From Tumebacillus permanentifrigoris (GTDB lineage: Bacteria > Bacillota > Bacilli > Tumebacillales > Tumebacillaceae), in assembly GCF_003148565.1 (NCBI RefSeq), contig NZ_QGGL01000015.1:62001-126000 (forward strand): a stretch of 64,000 nt of DNA, in the 5' to 3' direction. Below, piece by piece: positions 40,870 through 50,057 of the stretch; within the stretch, counting starts at the first letter, position 1, and each line of letters starts with the position of its first letter. The translations under genes and the position numbers were made by a program. The notes under the pieces are model-generated. The model was not told the origin of the DNA. It ran no database searches and worked only from the letters and a program-made list of their open reading frames with translations.

Positions 40870-42096
40870 ATGACTGCTTTACAGATACTGGCGATTGTTG
40901 TCGCTTTCTATTGGGTGCCGATGTTGGGGATTCACATCTGGGGGCTGCCGAAAGTGCCCCGCTTGAAAAAAGTGCTGCCTCCGCTCGCGGACGAGCCCTT
41001 GGTCTCGATCATCGTGGCGGGCAAGGAAGAGGAAGCGTCGATTGTAGCCACGCTCGAAAGCCTGCTGGCGCTCCAATACGCCCAGCTCGAACTGATCGTC
41101 GTCAACGACCGCTCCGCCGACCGCACCGGCGAACGCATGGAAGCAGTGCGACGCCGCTGGGCGGAAGAGCGAACGCAAACGGAGCAGGAAGGCAGTTGCC
41201 CAGCAGATTCGCGAAGTGCGGGTGGCGCTGGTGTCGTCCGATTCGAGGTGGTACACATCGACGAGTTGCCTGCTGGATGGCTTGGCAAAAACCATGCGCT
41301 GTACCAAGGCTACCTGCGCGCGCGTGGAGACTACATCCTCTTCACCGATGCGGATGTGCATTTCACGCCGTTCGCCGTCCGTTCGGCGATGGCGTTTTTC
41401 CAAGCGTTGAAGTTGGACCATCTGACGGTCTCGCCATTTCTGGTGGCGAAGACATTTTGGCTGCGGGCGTTTGTGCAGTTTTTTCTCTACTCGCTGTGCT
41501 TGCTGAAATGGCCGTGGAAGCCCAACGATGACACGCAGCACAAGGACGGCTTCGGGATCGGCGCCTTTAATTTACTCACGCGCGATGCCTACGAGCAGGT
41601 CGGCACGCACCGCGTGATCGCCATGCGCCCAGACGACGACTTGATGCTGGGCACCAAGATCAAGCAAGCCCGTCTCAAACAACGCATGGGCATCTCGCCC
41701 GAATTGCTGCAAGTCGAGTGGTACCCAAGCGTTGGCGACGCGATGCGGGGTCTGGAGAAAAACATGTTCGCCGGGTTGAACTACTCACTCTGGATGGTGC
41801 TCGTGGCGACGATCGGGCAGCTGGTGTTTTTCTTCCTCCCGTTTCTGGCGATGTTCACGGGCGGTTGGCAGGGCTGGTTGTTCCTCGTAGCGGTCCTCTG
41901 CAACGTGGCGATCTACCTGCTCTACACGCGGAAGATGACGACCTACTCCGGGATCGAAGTGGTCGCGCTCCCACTGACCGTCCTGCTGTTTCTGTTCATC
42001 TTCCTGCGCTCCACCGTTCTCACCTTGAAGCGGGGCGGCATCTACTGGCGCGGGACGTTTTACTCGCTACAAGAACTAAAGCACCCACCGCAATAG
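40870..42096 (+). CDS. Family 2 glycosyltransferase, membrane-bound
   Basis: A 408-residue protein. One transmembrane helix (residues 4-24) precedes a GT-A domain: PLVSIIVAGKEEEASIVATLESLLAL, VVNDRSADRTGERME, the DxD motif in ILFTDADVHF, and RPDDDLMLGTKIKQA as the acceptor-side acidic motif. Three or four C-terminal helices follow (about residues 300-390). The layout resembles the HpnB-like and carotenoid/hopanoid-associated glycosyltransferases, but the acceptor is unknown. The ATG at 40870 follows GGAAAGGGCGG. It ends in its own terminator, which overlaps the last codons. Confidence 0.88.
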   Translation: MTALQILAIVVAFYWVPMLGIHIWGLPKVPRLKKVLPPLADEPLVSIIVAGKEEEASIVATLESLLALQYAQLELIVVNDRSADRTGERMEAVRRRWAEERTQTEQEGSCPADSRSAGGAGVVRFEVVHIDELPAGWLGKNHALYQGYLRARGDYILFTDADVHFTPFAVRSAMAFFQALKLDHLTVSPFLVAKTFWLRAFVQFFLYSLCLLKWPWKPNDDTQHKDGFGIGAFNLLTRDAYEQVGTHRVIAMRPDDDLMLGTKIKQARLKQRMGISPELLQVEWYPSVGDAMRGLEKNMFAGLNYSLWMVLVATIGQLVFFFLPFLAMFTGGWQGWLFLVAVLCNVAIYLLYTRKMTTYSGIEVVALPLTVLLFLFIFLRSTVLTLKRGGIYWRGTFYSLQELKHPPQ

Positions 42097-42113
42097 CGGA
42101 CGGGTGCTTTTTT
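42078..42113. terminator. Terminator between the glycosyltransferase gene and mscL
   Basis: AAGCACCC pairs with GGGTGCTT, with an inner CCGC/GCGG stem around AATA, followed by six T. It includes the last codons of the glycosyltransferase gene. Confidence 0.85.
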
Positions 42114-42565
42114 CACGCAGGATGTACGTCTAACTCGGAGGTGCAGTGCCCACATCTCGTCGCCTTCAGCGGGATCGTGCTGTGGCAGTACTGGCATACC
42201 TTGGTCGTGACCGGCTTGTCTTCCTTGCGTTTGAATCGGTTGATCTGGCGCACGACGAGGAAGATCACAAAGGCGACGATCAGGAAGTCCAGCACGTTGT
42301 TGAGGAACATCCCGTAGTTGATCGTCGGAGCTCCAGCTTGTTTCGCTTCTGCAAGCGATGCGTAGTGACCGCGGTCGAGGGCGATGAACAGGTCGGAGAA
42401 ATCGACTTTGCCGACCAGCATCCCGATCGGTGGCATGATGATGTCATTGACTACCGAGGTGACGATTTTCTGAAACGCACCGCCGATGATCACCCCGATC
42501 GCGAGGTCGATGATGTTGCCGCGAAGGGCAAACTCCTTAAACTCTTTGAGCATGGGTCTGAACAT
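42113..42565 (-). CDS. mscL: Large-conductance mechanosensitive channel with C-terminal zinc ribbon
   Basis: A 150-residue MscL. The channel part is standard: [31 protein letters not shown] (amphipathic N-helix and TM1 pore), a periplasmic loop, and [24 protein letters not shown] (TM2). It opens under hypo-osmotic shock to release solutes. Unusually, after the cytoplasmic RFKRKED stretch the protein carries [18 protein letters not shown], a compact four-cysteine zinc-ribbon motif, in place of the usual helical bundle. The start at 42565 has GGGGGG upstream; ATG at 42553 is an alternative. Confidence 0.95.
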   Translation of the reverse strand: MFRPMLKEFKEFALRGNIIDLAIGVIIGGAFQKIVTSVVNDIIMPPIGMLVGKVDFSDLFIALDRGHYASLAEAKQAGAPTINYGMFLNNVLDFLIVAFVIFLVVRQINRFKRKEDKPVTTKVCQYCHSTIPLKATRCGHCTSELDVHPA

Positions 42566-42640
42566 ACTCGAGCCCCCCTTCCCTTATGTAGAGTTAGAAT
42601 AGTATTCGGCAGGACGAGCCTTTTTAGTGCCGTAGCGAGA

Positions 42641-42676
42641 AAAAAGCACCGATGCCGCGTGGCATCGGTGCTTTTT
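42641..42676. terminator. Terminator of pckA (bidirectional)
   Basis: AAAAAGCACCGATGCC pairs with GGCATCGGTGCTTTTT around GCGT, a perfect 16-base stem. Confidence 0.95.
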
Positions 42677-42688
42677 GGTGAAGTAGAT

Positions 42689-44278
42689 TTACAGAGCCGT
42701 TCTCGGTGCGGCCGATTTGATCGCCTCGGAGACGGAGCCGAATTTCTCGAAGTTTTTCACGAAGCGGCCTGCGAGTCCGAGCGCGGCTTGGTCGTAGGCC
42801 GCCTTGTCTTCCCAGGTGTTGCGCGGGTTGAGCACGTGCGCCGGAACGCCCTTCACAGCGGTCGGGATCGAGAGGCCGAAAATCGGATCGGTCACGAACT
42901 CGACTTCGCCGAGACGGCCTTCGATGGCTGCCGTAACCATTGCGCGGGTGTAGGACAGCTTCATGCGCGAGCCTGTGCCATACGCGCCGCCCGTCCAGCC
43001 GGTGTTGACGAGGTAGACTTTCGAGTTGTGCTCCTCGATTTTCTTGCCGAGCAATTCTGCGTACACGGTCGGTTGCAACGGCAGGAACGGAGCGCCGAAG
43101 CAGGTGGAGAAGGTCGCTTCCGGTTCGGTGACACCGCGCTCTGTACCTGCGAGTTTGGAGGTATAGCCAGACAGGAAGTAGTACATCGCTTGTTCCTTGG
43201 TCAGTTGTGCGATCGGCGGCAGGGTGCCGGTCGCGTCTGCGGTCAGGAAGACGATCACGTTCGGGTGACCCCCGACAGACGGGAAGACTGCGCCTGGGAT
43301 GAAGTCAAGCGGGTAGGCAGCGCGGGTGTTTTCGGTCAGGGCGGCGGAGTCGTAGTCTGCAGCGCCCGTCTCTTGGTCGACGACGACGTTTTCCAGCACG
43401 GTGCCGAAGCGGATCGCGTTCCAGATCTCCGGTTCGCCTGCTGCGGACAGCTTGATGGTTTTCGCGTAGCAGCCGCCTTCGAAATTGAACACGCCGTTGT
43501 CCGACCAGCCGTGCTCATCATCGCCGATCAGTTGGCGGTTCGGGTCTGCGGACAGCGTGGTTTTGCCAGTGCCAGAGAGGCCAAAGAACAGGGCGACATC
43601 GCCTGCTTGCCCGATGTTCGCAGAGCAGTGCATCGGCATGACACCACGGCCAGGGAGCAGGAAGTTCATGACGGAGAAGATCGATTTTTTCATCTCGCCC
43701 GCGTAGTGCGTGCCGCCGATCAGGACGACGCGCTTTTCAAAGGAGATGAGGATGTAGGTTTCGGAGTTGGTGCCGTCTACGGCCGGGTCGGCCACGCAGT
43801 TCGGGACGCCGATGACGGTGAACTGCGGGAGATGGTCCTTCAGTTCCGCTTCGGTCGGACGGATGAAGAGTTGGTGGACGAACTGGTTCTGCCACGCGTA
43901 CTCGTTCACGACGCGGATCGGCAGGCGATATTCCACATCTGCACCTGCAAAGCCGTCGAACACGAACAGCTCTTGCTTGGTTTTCAGGTACTCCAGCGCT
44001 TTATTGTAGAGGCGGTCGAATTTCGCCTGTTCAAACGGTGCGTTGACTGGCCCCCACGCCACTTGGTTCTCGGTGATCGCATCGCGCACGATGAATTTGT
44101 CCTTCGGCGAACGGCCGGTGTATTTGCCGGTGGTGACGCTCAGGGCACCTGTGTTGCTCAGGATTGCTTCACCGCGCTTGACGGCTTCTTCAACCAGCAT
44201 CGGGACGGACAGGTTGTAGTGAACGGTGGTGTTGTCCAGAATGGTTTGCAGATCGGTGGTGGCAGTCTTGGTCGTCAT
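42689..44278 (-). CDS. pckA: Phosphoenolpyruvate carboxykinase (ATP)
   Basis: A 529-residue ATP-dependent PEPCK, the first committed step of gluconeogenesis (oxaloacetate + ATP to PEP + CO2 + ADP). Motifs: [16 protein letters not shown] near the N-terminus, then the PEPCK kinase loop [26 protein letters not shown] (Walker A and metal-binding Asp pair), and [13 protein letters not shown]. The ATG at 44278 follows GGAAAGGAATTACCCCACC; an ATG seven codons upstream (44299) has no good site. In B. subtilis pckA is a CcpN target, and ccpN is in this window, but I could not find a convincing CcpN box upstream. Confidence 0.97.
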   Translation of the reverse strand: MTTKTATTDLQTILDNTTVHYNLSVPMLVEEAVKRGEAILSNTGALSVTTGKYTGRSPKDKFIVRDAITENQVAWGPVNAPFEQAKFDRLYNKALEYLKTKQELFVFDGFAGADVEYRLPIRVVNEYAWQNQFVHQLFIRPTEAELKDHLPQFTVIGVPNCVADPAVDGTNSETYILISFEKRVVLIGGTHYAGEMKKSIFSVMNFLLPGRGVMPMHCSANIGQAGDVALFFGLSGTGKTTLSADPNRQLIGDDEHGWSDNGVFNFEGGCYAKTIKLSAAGEPEIWNAIRFGTVLENVVVDQETGAADYDSAALTENTRAAYPLDFIPGAVFPSVGGHPNVIVFLTADATGTLPPIAQLTKEQAMYYFLSGYTSKLAGTERGVTEPEATFSTCFGAPFLPLQPTVYAELLGKKIEEHNSKVYLVNTGWTGGAYGTGSRMKLSYTRAMVTAAIEGRLGEVEFVTDPIFGLSIPTAVKGVPAHVLNPRNTWEDKAAYDQAALGLAGRFVKNFEKFGSVSEAIKSAAPRTAL

Positions 44279-44494
44279 GGTGGGGTAATTCCTTTCCATT
44301 GGGGAGTCGGTAAGTATGTTCTATAATAGGGTGGTCAAGGCGGGAATGTTCCACACTCAACCGTTATATGAGTTATACTAATTGCTCTGAGTATAGCACA
44401 ATCAAGGGTTCGGGCAAATACTTTTTTCTTGAATTGGATGACTGAATCTTGACAGGTGTGTTCGGAAATGGAGTTATTTCGAAAGTAAATCCTA

Positions 44495-44522
44495 TTCACA
44501 AAGTCGAATGGTATGTTATAAT
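44495..44522 (+). promoter_or_regulatory. Probable promoter of the Cof-type HAD gene
   Basis: TTCACA (44495-44500), 16 bases, TATAAT (44517-44522). A further plus-strand TTGGGG-17-TATAAT lies at 44299-44327 in the pckA leader region. Confidence 0.5.
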
Positions 44523-44565
44523 TGGAGTCCCTGTAAGCAGGGGAGTGGAGCAAGGGGGAGACGAG

Positions 44566-45378
44566 ATGATTCGTGTGATTGCAGTCGATCTAGATGAGAC
44601 GTTGCTGGCACCGGATAAGTCGATTCCGGACGCGAACAGAGCAGCGCTGCAACTGGCTCGTGAGCGAGGCGTACAGGTGGTGCTGGCGACGGCGCGCGGC
44701 TGGGGCCGCACAGAAGCTTTTTATCGAGAGCTCGGGCTGGATACGCCCGTGATCGTCTCGTCTGGCTCGCGATTGGTGGATGGCAGCACAGGGCAAGACT
44801 TGTGGTTGAGACGTTTGCCTATGGACTTCGCACGCGAGATCTGCGCGTTCTGCCAGGAGCAGGACATCTCGATTCGCGTCTATGTCGGGGCCGAAGTTTG
44901 GAACAACCATCAGCACGACCCGCTGTTGAATACGCCCGTGGCGCAGGCCCAAGTTCGAACCGACATTGCCGAGACTTTGATCGAAGCGCCCTACCAGATC
45001 TACACCAAGGGCGAGCGCAATGTATCGGAGTTGTTGACGCGCTTTGGCGGTCGAGGCGACGGCTGGATCTTGAATGTCACCAAGTATGCGGACGGCATCC
45101 CGGAGATGATGATCATGAATCCGCAGAGCACCAAGGGTGCGGCGTTGCAAGCGCTTTGTGAGAGCTGGGGCATCCCCTCCGAACAAGTGATGGCGCTCGG
45201 TGACAACTTCAATGACTTGTCGATGATCGAGTGGGCGGGCTTTGGTGTTGCGATGGGGTGGGCGGCTCCAGAAGTACAGGAACGAGCCGACTATGTCACG
45301 GCACCCGACGATGTTGCAGGTGTAGCAACGGCCATTCGTTATGCTTTGTTTGATCGCAAAACCTCATCCGCGTCTTAA
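44566..45378 (+). CDS. Cof-type HAD-IIB family phosphatase
   Basis: A 270-residue sugar-phosphate or cofactor phosphatase. Motif I is AVDLDETLLAPDKSIP (nucleophile Asp8), motif II is ATARGWGRT, and motifs III/IV are STKGAALQAL and ALGDNFNDLSMIEWAG, with GVAMGWAAPEVQERADYVT closing the fold as usual for Cof proteins. The C2B cap lies between about residues 85 and 190. AAGGGGGAG precedes the ATG at 44566. It ends in a hairpin terminator and seems to be a single gene. Confidence 0.92.
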   Translation: MIRVIAVDLDETLLAPDKSIPDANRAALQLARERGVQVVLATARGWGRTEAFYRELGLDTPVIVSSGSRLVDGSTGQDLWLRRLPMDFAREICAFCQEQDISIRVYVGAEVWNNHQHDPLLNTPVAQAQVRTDIAETLIEAPYQIYTKGERNVSELLTRFGGRGDGWILNVTKYADGIPEMMIMNPQSTKGAALQALCESWGIPSEQVMALGDNFNDLSMIEWAGFGVAMGWAAPEVQERADYVTAPDDVAGVATAIRYALFDRKTSSAS

Positions 45379-45401
45379 ATAACTTTATAGAACTCATTCG
45401 A

Positions 45402-45428
45402 CCTATACATATTTATGTATAGGTTTTT
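45402..45428 (+). terminator. Terminator after the Cof-type HAD gene
   Basis: CCTATACATA pairs with TATGTATAGG around TT, followed by five T. Confidence 0.85.
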
Positions 45429-45433
45429 CTAGT

Positions 45434-45462
45434 GAAGGAATAAATAGGTAGACATAGAATTC
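45434..45462 (+). promoter_or_regulatory. SigH-type promoter of the sporulation-kinase-like gene
   Basis: GAAGGAATA (45434-45442), 11 bases, ATAGAATTC (45454-45462) fits the SigH consensus RNAGGAWWW-(11-12)-RNNGAATWW except for the last base. It lies 69 bases before the ATG. In B. subtilis kinA is also read by SigH. Confidence 0.6.
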
Positions 45463-45530
45463 AATATTTGTCATAGAAATGCTGTGAAACTGTTTTTGCA
45501 AGACGTACATGTTGAATTGGGGCGAACAGG

Positions 45531-46910
45531 ATGGTTCATACACATACATTGTTTGAATGGCACCCAGATCTGATCTGGACATTGGACGTAGAGGGACACA
45601 TGCTTTCCGCCAATCGGGCCGCAAGCCAAATTGGCACCCAATCTTATGAGGAATTGCTGTTGCCAGCAGATCGCGCCAACGTCCGTGCGTGGCTGATGGG
45701 CGCGGTTGCTCAACAAGTTCCACACGGCGGTCAGTCCGCGCTGGCCCATCCCGTGCAAGGGCGGCTCCAGGCGGCTTGGACCGTTCTGCCGATCGTGGAG
45801 GCGCAACAGACGGTCGGCCTGTACCTGATCGCCCGCAATCTAGCTGTGGAGGAAAGCCCGCCACCAGATGATGAACTGCGCGAGGTCAAGGAACTGTTGG
45901 AATCGGTTTTCCGGTATACCAAGGACGCGATCGTGCTGTTCGATCCCAACGGTGTCGTGTTGCGCGTAAATGAAGCGTTCGAGCGGATTTTTGGCTACGA
46001 GCGCAGTGAGTTGATGGGGCGGTGGCTGCCGGTAACACCAGAATTTGAAGTGGTGGCTGTGCAGACGCAGTTCAATAAGTTGATTCAGGAGGGTCATTCC
46101 TATACGGAGCACGAAACGAGGAAGCTCTGCAAGGATGGACGTCTGCTCGATACGTTGGTCACGCTCTCTCCGATCAAAAACCGCGACGGTCAAGTCGTAG
46201 CCGTGACCGGGATCGTCCGCGACCTCACGGAGAGCAAGACTACGCAACAACTGCTCGTTCAAACGGAAAAACTCTCCGTCGCCGGACAGCTCGCAGCGGG
46301 CGTTGCCCACGAGATTCGCAACCCGCTGACGGCGCTAAAAGGCTTCGTGCAACTGATGGAGGGTGGGGCGGTGGCGAAGGAACCCTACTTGCGCGTGATG
46401 GCTTCGGAGTTGAACCGCATCGAATTGATCACCAACGAACTGCTCATGCTCGCCAAGCCGCAAGCCCACTCCGTGAAGGTGCAAGATGTGGGCGCGATCC
46501 TGCTCGAGGTGATCGCGCTCTTCGAAACACAGGCGATCCTGCGCGATGTGCAAGTCATCGCGGAGTTGGAGCGCGATCTGCCGCCCTTCGCCTGTGATGA
46601 GAACCAGCTCAAGCAAGTCTTCATCAATTTTTTGAAAAACGCCTTGGAGGCGATGCCAGCCGGCGGTCGTATCGACATCGCACTTTGGCACGACGGAGAC
46701 CTCATACGCGTCTCGTTTGCTGACCAAGGAGGCGGGATTGCCCCGGAGTTGTTGACGCGGGTCGGCGAGCCTTTTTTCACAACCAAGGAAAAGGGCACAG
46801 GTCTAGGCTTCATGGTCTGCAAGCAGATCATCGAGAACCACCACGGCGAGATCCGCATCGAGAGCGTGGTGGGCGCGGGAACGACGATTGAAGTGCTGTT
46901 GCCGCTCTAG
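45531..46910 (+). CDS. PAS-domain sensor histidine kinase, sporulation kinase type
   Basis: A 459-residue kinase with no transmembrane helix. A short N-terminal PAS-like region (FEWHPDLIWTLDVEGHMLSA, residues 8-27) is followed by a clear PAS domain (about residues 120-235: VFRYTKDAIVLFDPNGVVLRVNEAFERIFGYERSEL). HisKA has AGVAHEIRNPLTALKGFVQLM (His in AHEIRNP), and HATPase_c has NFLKNALEAMPAGG and GTGLGFMVCKQIIENH. The layout matches soluble kinases that feed the Spo0A phosphorelay. No response regulator gene is adjacent, as usual for such kinases, and the promoter looks SigH-dependent. The ribosome-binding site is weak (AACAGG). Confidence 0.88.
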   Translation: MVHTHTLFEWHPDLIWTLDVEGHMLSANRAASQIGTQSYEELLLPADRANVRAWLMGAVAQQVPHGGQSALAHPVQGRLQAAWTVLPIVEAQQTVGLYLIARNLAVEESPPPDDELREVKELLESVFRYTKDAIVLFDPNGVVLRVNEAFERIFGYERSELMGRWLPVTPEFEVVAVQTQFNKLIQEGHSYTEHETRKLCKDGRLLDTLVTLSPIKNRDGQVVAVTGIVRDLTESKTTQQLLVQTEKLSVAGQLAAGVAHEIRNPLTALKGFVQLMEGGAVAKEPYLRVMASELNRIELITNELLMLAKPQAHSVKVQDVGAILLEVIALFETQAILRDVQVIAELERDLPPFACDENQLKQVFINFLKNALEAMPAGGRIDIALWHDGDLIRVSFADQGGGIAPELLTRVGEPFFTTKEKGTGLGFMVCKQIIENHHGEIRIESVVGAGTTIEVLLPL

Positions 46911-46928
46911 GGAGACAGACGCGCAGCC

Positions 46929-46967
46929 AAAAAAGAGGCGACCCTCGATGAGGGTCGCCTCTTTTTT
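46929..46967. terminator. Bidirectional terminator
   Basis: AAAAGAGGCGACCCTC pairs with GAGGGTCGCCTCTTTT around GAT; A and T runs on both sides. Confidence 0.94.
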
Positions 46968-46976
46968 ATTCAAGCC

Positions 46977-47978
46977 TTATGCGAGTACATCGCGGCGGGT
47001 GAAGGTCAGGAAGCTGACGAGCAGACCGCCGAACGTCCACAGGGTCAGGATCGCCAGCGAGAATCCGAGCGTGACATCTGGAATCGGCAGCGGGGTGCCG
47101 TTCACATAGTCGGTCAGGCGCAAGTGCGAGGTGAACAGGTACTTGGCGAGCGGGAAGTCAGCAGCCAGTTGCACGAGGATGTTGCCACCGATCAAGATCG
47201 CCAGCATCACGCCCATCCCGGCTGCAGTGCTGCGAACCAGCACCGAGACCATGAAGGAGAGCGTGGCGACGACGATCACGGAGATCCAGCCGAGTCCGTA
47301 GTTCATCAACAGCAACCGCCAGTGTGGAATCACTTGCACGTGGCTGGCATCGAACGTGCCGTTGGCGATCTGGAACCCGGTGAACATCGGCGCGTCCCAA
47401 CCTTGGTAGCCGAAAAACAAGCCAGAGATCAGATAGCAGGCGACCCCCGTGATCACGACGGTCAGCGTGGTGTAGATCAACAGCGTCAGGTACTTGGAGA
47501 GCAGGATCTTCCAGCGCTTGACCGGACGGGTCAACAGGAGCTTGATCGTGCCTTCGGAGTGTTCGCTGGAAACGATGTCTGTCGCGACGACGATCACGAG
47601 CAAGGGCAGGAACAGCGAGACGCCATACTGCATGAAAAAGCGCGTGAACGTGGTCGCCCCGGTCGATTTCGGGTTGATGCCCCGGTCGAGGTAGTATTTG
47701 TTTTGCTCGACTTGTAGGGCGAGGATTTTTTTCTGCTCGTCTGGCAGGTAGGACGATTGCATGCGGTGTTCAGTTTCGGTGATCTGCGTTTGCAATTGTG
47801 CCTTCCAGTCGGTGGTGCCGACTTTGGCGAGCAGGCGCTGTTCTGAGGTGTACTGCCCGTAGGTGAACAGCGGGATCAGGCAGAGCAGGATCAGCACGAC
47901 GACAAAAAATCTGCGCTTGCGCAATACTTTCAACGTTTCGTTGCGCGTGAGGGCGAGGAGGTTACGCAATCGACTCAC
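46977..47978 (-). CDS. ABC-2 type transporter permease
   Basis: A 333-residue membrane protein with six transmembrane helices. After a cytoplasmic start (MSRLRNLLALTRNETLKVLRKRR) comes helix 1, then a long extracytoplasmic helical loop (about residues 45-110, KVGTTDWKAQLQTQITETEH). The core follows, with SSEHSEGTIKLLLTRPVKRWKILLSKYL, the coupling-helix signature of ABC-2 exporters of the YhaP/NatB kind. Its start overlaps the end of the ATPase gene by 17 bases. Export of a peptide, drug or ion is likely; the substrate is unknown. Confidence 0.9.
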   Translation of the reverse strand: MSRLRNLLALTRNETLKVLRKRRFFVVVLILLCLIPLFTYGQYTSEQRLLAKVGTTDWKAQLQTQITETEHRMQSSYLPDEQKKILALQVEQNKYYLDRGINPKSTGATTFTRFFMQYGVSLFLPLLVIVVATDIVSSEHSEGTIKLLLTRPVKRWKILLSKYLTLLIYTTLTVVITGVACYLISGLFFGYQGWDAPMFTGFQIANGTFDASHVQVIPHWRLLLMNYGLGWISVIVVATLSFMVSVLVRSTAAGMGVMLAILIGGNILVQLAADFPLAKYLFTSHLRLTDYVNGTPLPIPDVTLGFSLAILTLWTFGGLLVSFLTFTRRDVLA

Positions 47979-48894
47979 CTCCTGTGATCTGGAGGAACAG
48001 TTCTTCCAATTGGTTCTGAATCGTCACGCTGTAGAGGTGAACGCCAGCTGCAATCAGCTTTTCGTTGATCTGAGCGGTCTGGGCGCGCGTCACGGTGGCG
48101 ACCAGTTTCGTGGTACCGACCTGTTCCAGCGGCTGGTTCCTCAGTTCCTGAGCGATCACGCGATGTGCGATGTCGAGCGGATCGACCGTCCATTCCACGC
48201 GGTTTTCACCGTGCTCGACGATGTCGTGAACAGACGTGACCTTGACGATCTCCCCGCCGGAGAGGATCGCGACGCGGTCGCACATCATCTGAACTTCAGC
48301 GAGCATGTGTGAGGAGACAAAGACAGCCAGCCCCTCCTCAGCGGCGAGCGTGCGGATGAATTCGCGCAGCTCGCGGATGCCGGCCGGGTCGAGACCGTTG
48401 GTGGGCTCGTCCAGAATCAAGAGCTTCGGACGACCGAGCAGGGCCTGGGCGATGCCGAGGCGTTGGCGCATACCGAGCGAGTAACTTTTCACCTTGTCAT
48501 GGATGCGTGCGTCCATTTTGACGAGTTGGACGACTTCGTGGATGCGCTCCTCGGTGCAGTCGCCAAGCATCGTGGCGAAGTGTTCGAGGTTTTGCCAGCC
48601 GGTCATGTACTTGTACATCTCCGGGTTCTCGACGATGCAGCCGACTTTGTGCATGGCCGCGAGGAAATCGGTGCGCACATCATGCCCATCGATCAAGATA
48701 CGACCCGCCGTCGGCGCGATCAAGCCGACGATCATGCGGATCGTCGTCGTCTTGCCGGCACCGTTCGGACCGAGAAAGCCGAACACTTCACCCGCCTGTA
48801 CGTCGAAGGTGATGTTGCGAATGATTGTGCGTTTGCCAATGGTCTTCTGTAAGCCCTGCACGGAGAGGGCGATGGCAGCAGGTGTATGGGTCAA
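47962..48894 (-). CDS. ABC transporter ATP-binding protein
   Basis: A roughly 310-residue ATPase pairing with the downstream permease. Walker A is GFLGPNGAGKTTTIRM, the signature is YSLGMRQRLGIAQAL, Walker B is LLILDEPTNGLDPAG, and the switch His is in VFVSSHMLAEVQ. The C-terminal 90 residues are the regulatory extension common in bacitracin/lantibiotic-type exporters. I choose TTG at 48894 because GAGGTGAG is properly spaced before it; GTG at 48903 lies inside that site. Confidence 0.92.
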   Translation of the reverse strand: MTHTPAAIALSVQGLQKTIGKRTIIRNITFDVQAGEVFGFLGPNGAGKTTTIRMIVGLIAPTAGRILIDGHDVRTDFLAAMHKVGCIVENPEMYKYMTGWQNLEHFATMLGDCTEERIHEVVQLVKMDARIHDKVKSYSLGMRQRLGIAQALLGRPKLLILDEPTNGLDPAGIRELREFIRTLAAEEGLAVFVSSHMLAEVQMMCDRVAILSGGEIVKVTSVHDIVEHGENRVEWTVDPLDIAHRVIAQELRNQPLEQVGTTKLVATVTRAQTAQINEKLIAAGVHLYSVTIQNQLEELFLQITGGESIA

Positions 48895-48992
48895 CGGTCT
48901 CACCTCAATTCTAAGAGTAGGAAAAAACGCCTATGCTCCTATCATACCGAATCTGTGCTACACTAGATAGATCAAGGAGGTGTCTCGATCCC

Positions 48993-49820
48993 ATGAAAAA
49001 TACATCTTGGTCGTGGAGAATCGTCTCTACGCTCGCGATTACCAGTGCACTTGTCCTCGGTGCGGGGTTCGTCATGGCCCTACTCGGACCCAAAGGAACC
49101 ACATCCGCAGCTGAGATGACCGATACGCTTCAAAAACAAACCGCCCCGGCGTCCGCCGCCACACAGACCGATCAGACCTACTCCGTTGTCGCACTTGGAG
49201 ACTCGCTCACCAAAGGTGTCGGTGACAAAAACGGCAAAGGCTATGTCGGCTACCTAAAAGACAAGCTTGATGCAGACGGTCGCAAAGTCACGGTGAACAA
49301 CCTCGGCGTCTCTGGCCTCGAATCGCCAGAATTGCTCAAGACCGTGCAAAGCGCAGGCACACAAGCGGTGCTCAAGGATGCCAAGCTGATCCTGATCTCG
49401 ATTGGCGGCAATGACATCACACATTCGGTGGGGGATATCAGCACCATTCTGACCACCAACAAATTCGACGAGACCAAACTGCTCGCCGCCCAAGACCGCT
49501 ACACCAAAAACCTCGACGAGATCCTCAAGCTCGTGCGCACCAGCAACCCGAACGCACCTGTGCTCGTCGTCGGCCTGTACAATCCGTTCGAAGGGATCGT
49601 CGAGGACGGGGCCAAATTGACCGCGCTGCTCGACGGTTGGAACGCCAACGCGATCTCCATCGTCCAGAAGTACGCCAATGCAAAAATCGTTCCGACCGCC
49701 GACATCTTCGAATGGAACACCGATCGTCTGCTCTCCGGCGACCACTTCCATCCCAACGAGTCTGGTTATGAAAAAATGGCCGAACGCATCAAACAAGCCT
49801 TACCAAAATCGATTCTCTAA
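48993..49820 (+). CDS. Secreted or membrane-anchored SGNH/GDSL hydrolase (YpmR-like)
   Basis: A 275-residue esterase/lipase-type enzyme. One N-terminal hydrophobic helix (residues 9-31) is a signal anchor, so the catalytic part lies outside the membrane. The four SGNH blocks are visible: ALGDSLTKGVG (Ser71), a Gly in NNLGVSGLE, IGGNDITH (Asn140) and SGDHFHPNESGY (Asp250, His253). It probably hydrolyses ester bonds in lipids or cell-wall acyl groups. AAGGAGGTG lies 10 bases before the ATG at 48993. Confidence 0.9.
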   Translation: MKNTSWSWRIVSTLAITSALVLGAGFVMALLGPKGTTSAAEMTDTLQKQTAPASAATQTDQTYSVVALGDSLTKGVGDKNGKGYVGYLKDKLDADGRKVTVNNLGVSGLESPELLKTVQSAGTQAVLKDAKLILISIGGNDITHSVGDISTILTTNKFDETKLLAAQDRYTKNLDEILKLVRTSNPNAPVLVVGLYNPFEGIVEDGAKLTALLDGWNANAISIVQKYANAKIVPTADIFEWNTDRLLSGDHFHPNESGYEKMAERIKQALPKSIL

Positions 49821-49845
49821 GCCTGACTGTCACCTATGAAAAGAC

Positions 49846-49876
49846 AAAGCGCTCTCCTTCGGGAGGGCGCTTTTTT
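49846..49876 (+). terminator. Terminator after the SGNH hydrolase gene
   Basis: AAAGCGCTCTCC pairs with GGAGGGCGCTTT around TTCG (one G-T pair), followed by six T. Confidence 0.92.
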
Positions 49877-49958
49877 GTGATCTGGTGCCGGATTAAAAAT
49901 GAATACGGTTTCATTTATATTTCTCGTCCGATTAATCAAAAAAGCAATCGCTAGGCAC

Positions 49959-50026
49959 TTGCACAGAACCCAGAAATGCGTTTATAATGTCCAACAAGAA
50001 AACACACAGGTACACTAAGAGTGTAC
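49959..50026 (+). promoter_or_regulatory. Promoter and leader palindrome of hom-thrC-thrB
   Basis: TTGCAC (49959-49964), 18 bases, TATAAT (49983-49988). About 20 bases past the -10 lies the perfect inverted repeat GTACACT-AAG-AGTGTAC (50010-50026), which could be a repressor site or short leader hairpin. No T-box or leader peptide is recognisable. Confidence 0.65.
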
Positions 50027-50057
50027 ACTGACAGTGAACACAGGGGGAGAGCAAGCC

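Noticed and set aside
42146-44326. Long plus-strand open frame (726 codons) opposite mscL and pckA
   Set aside because: It runs across two confident minus-strand genes and a perfect terminator; it is an antisense shadow.
44300-44400. CcpN box in front of pckA
   Set aside because: TATG- and TATA-like pieces occur, but none fits the TRTGHYATAYW pattern without gaps.
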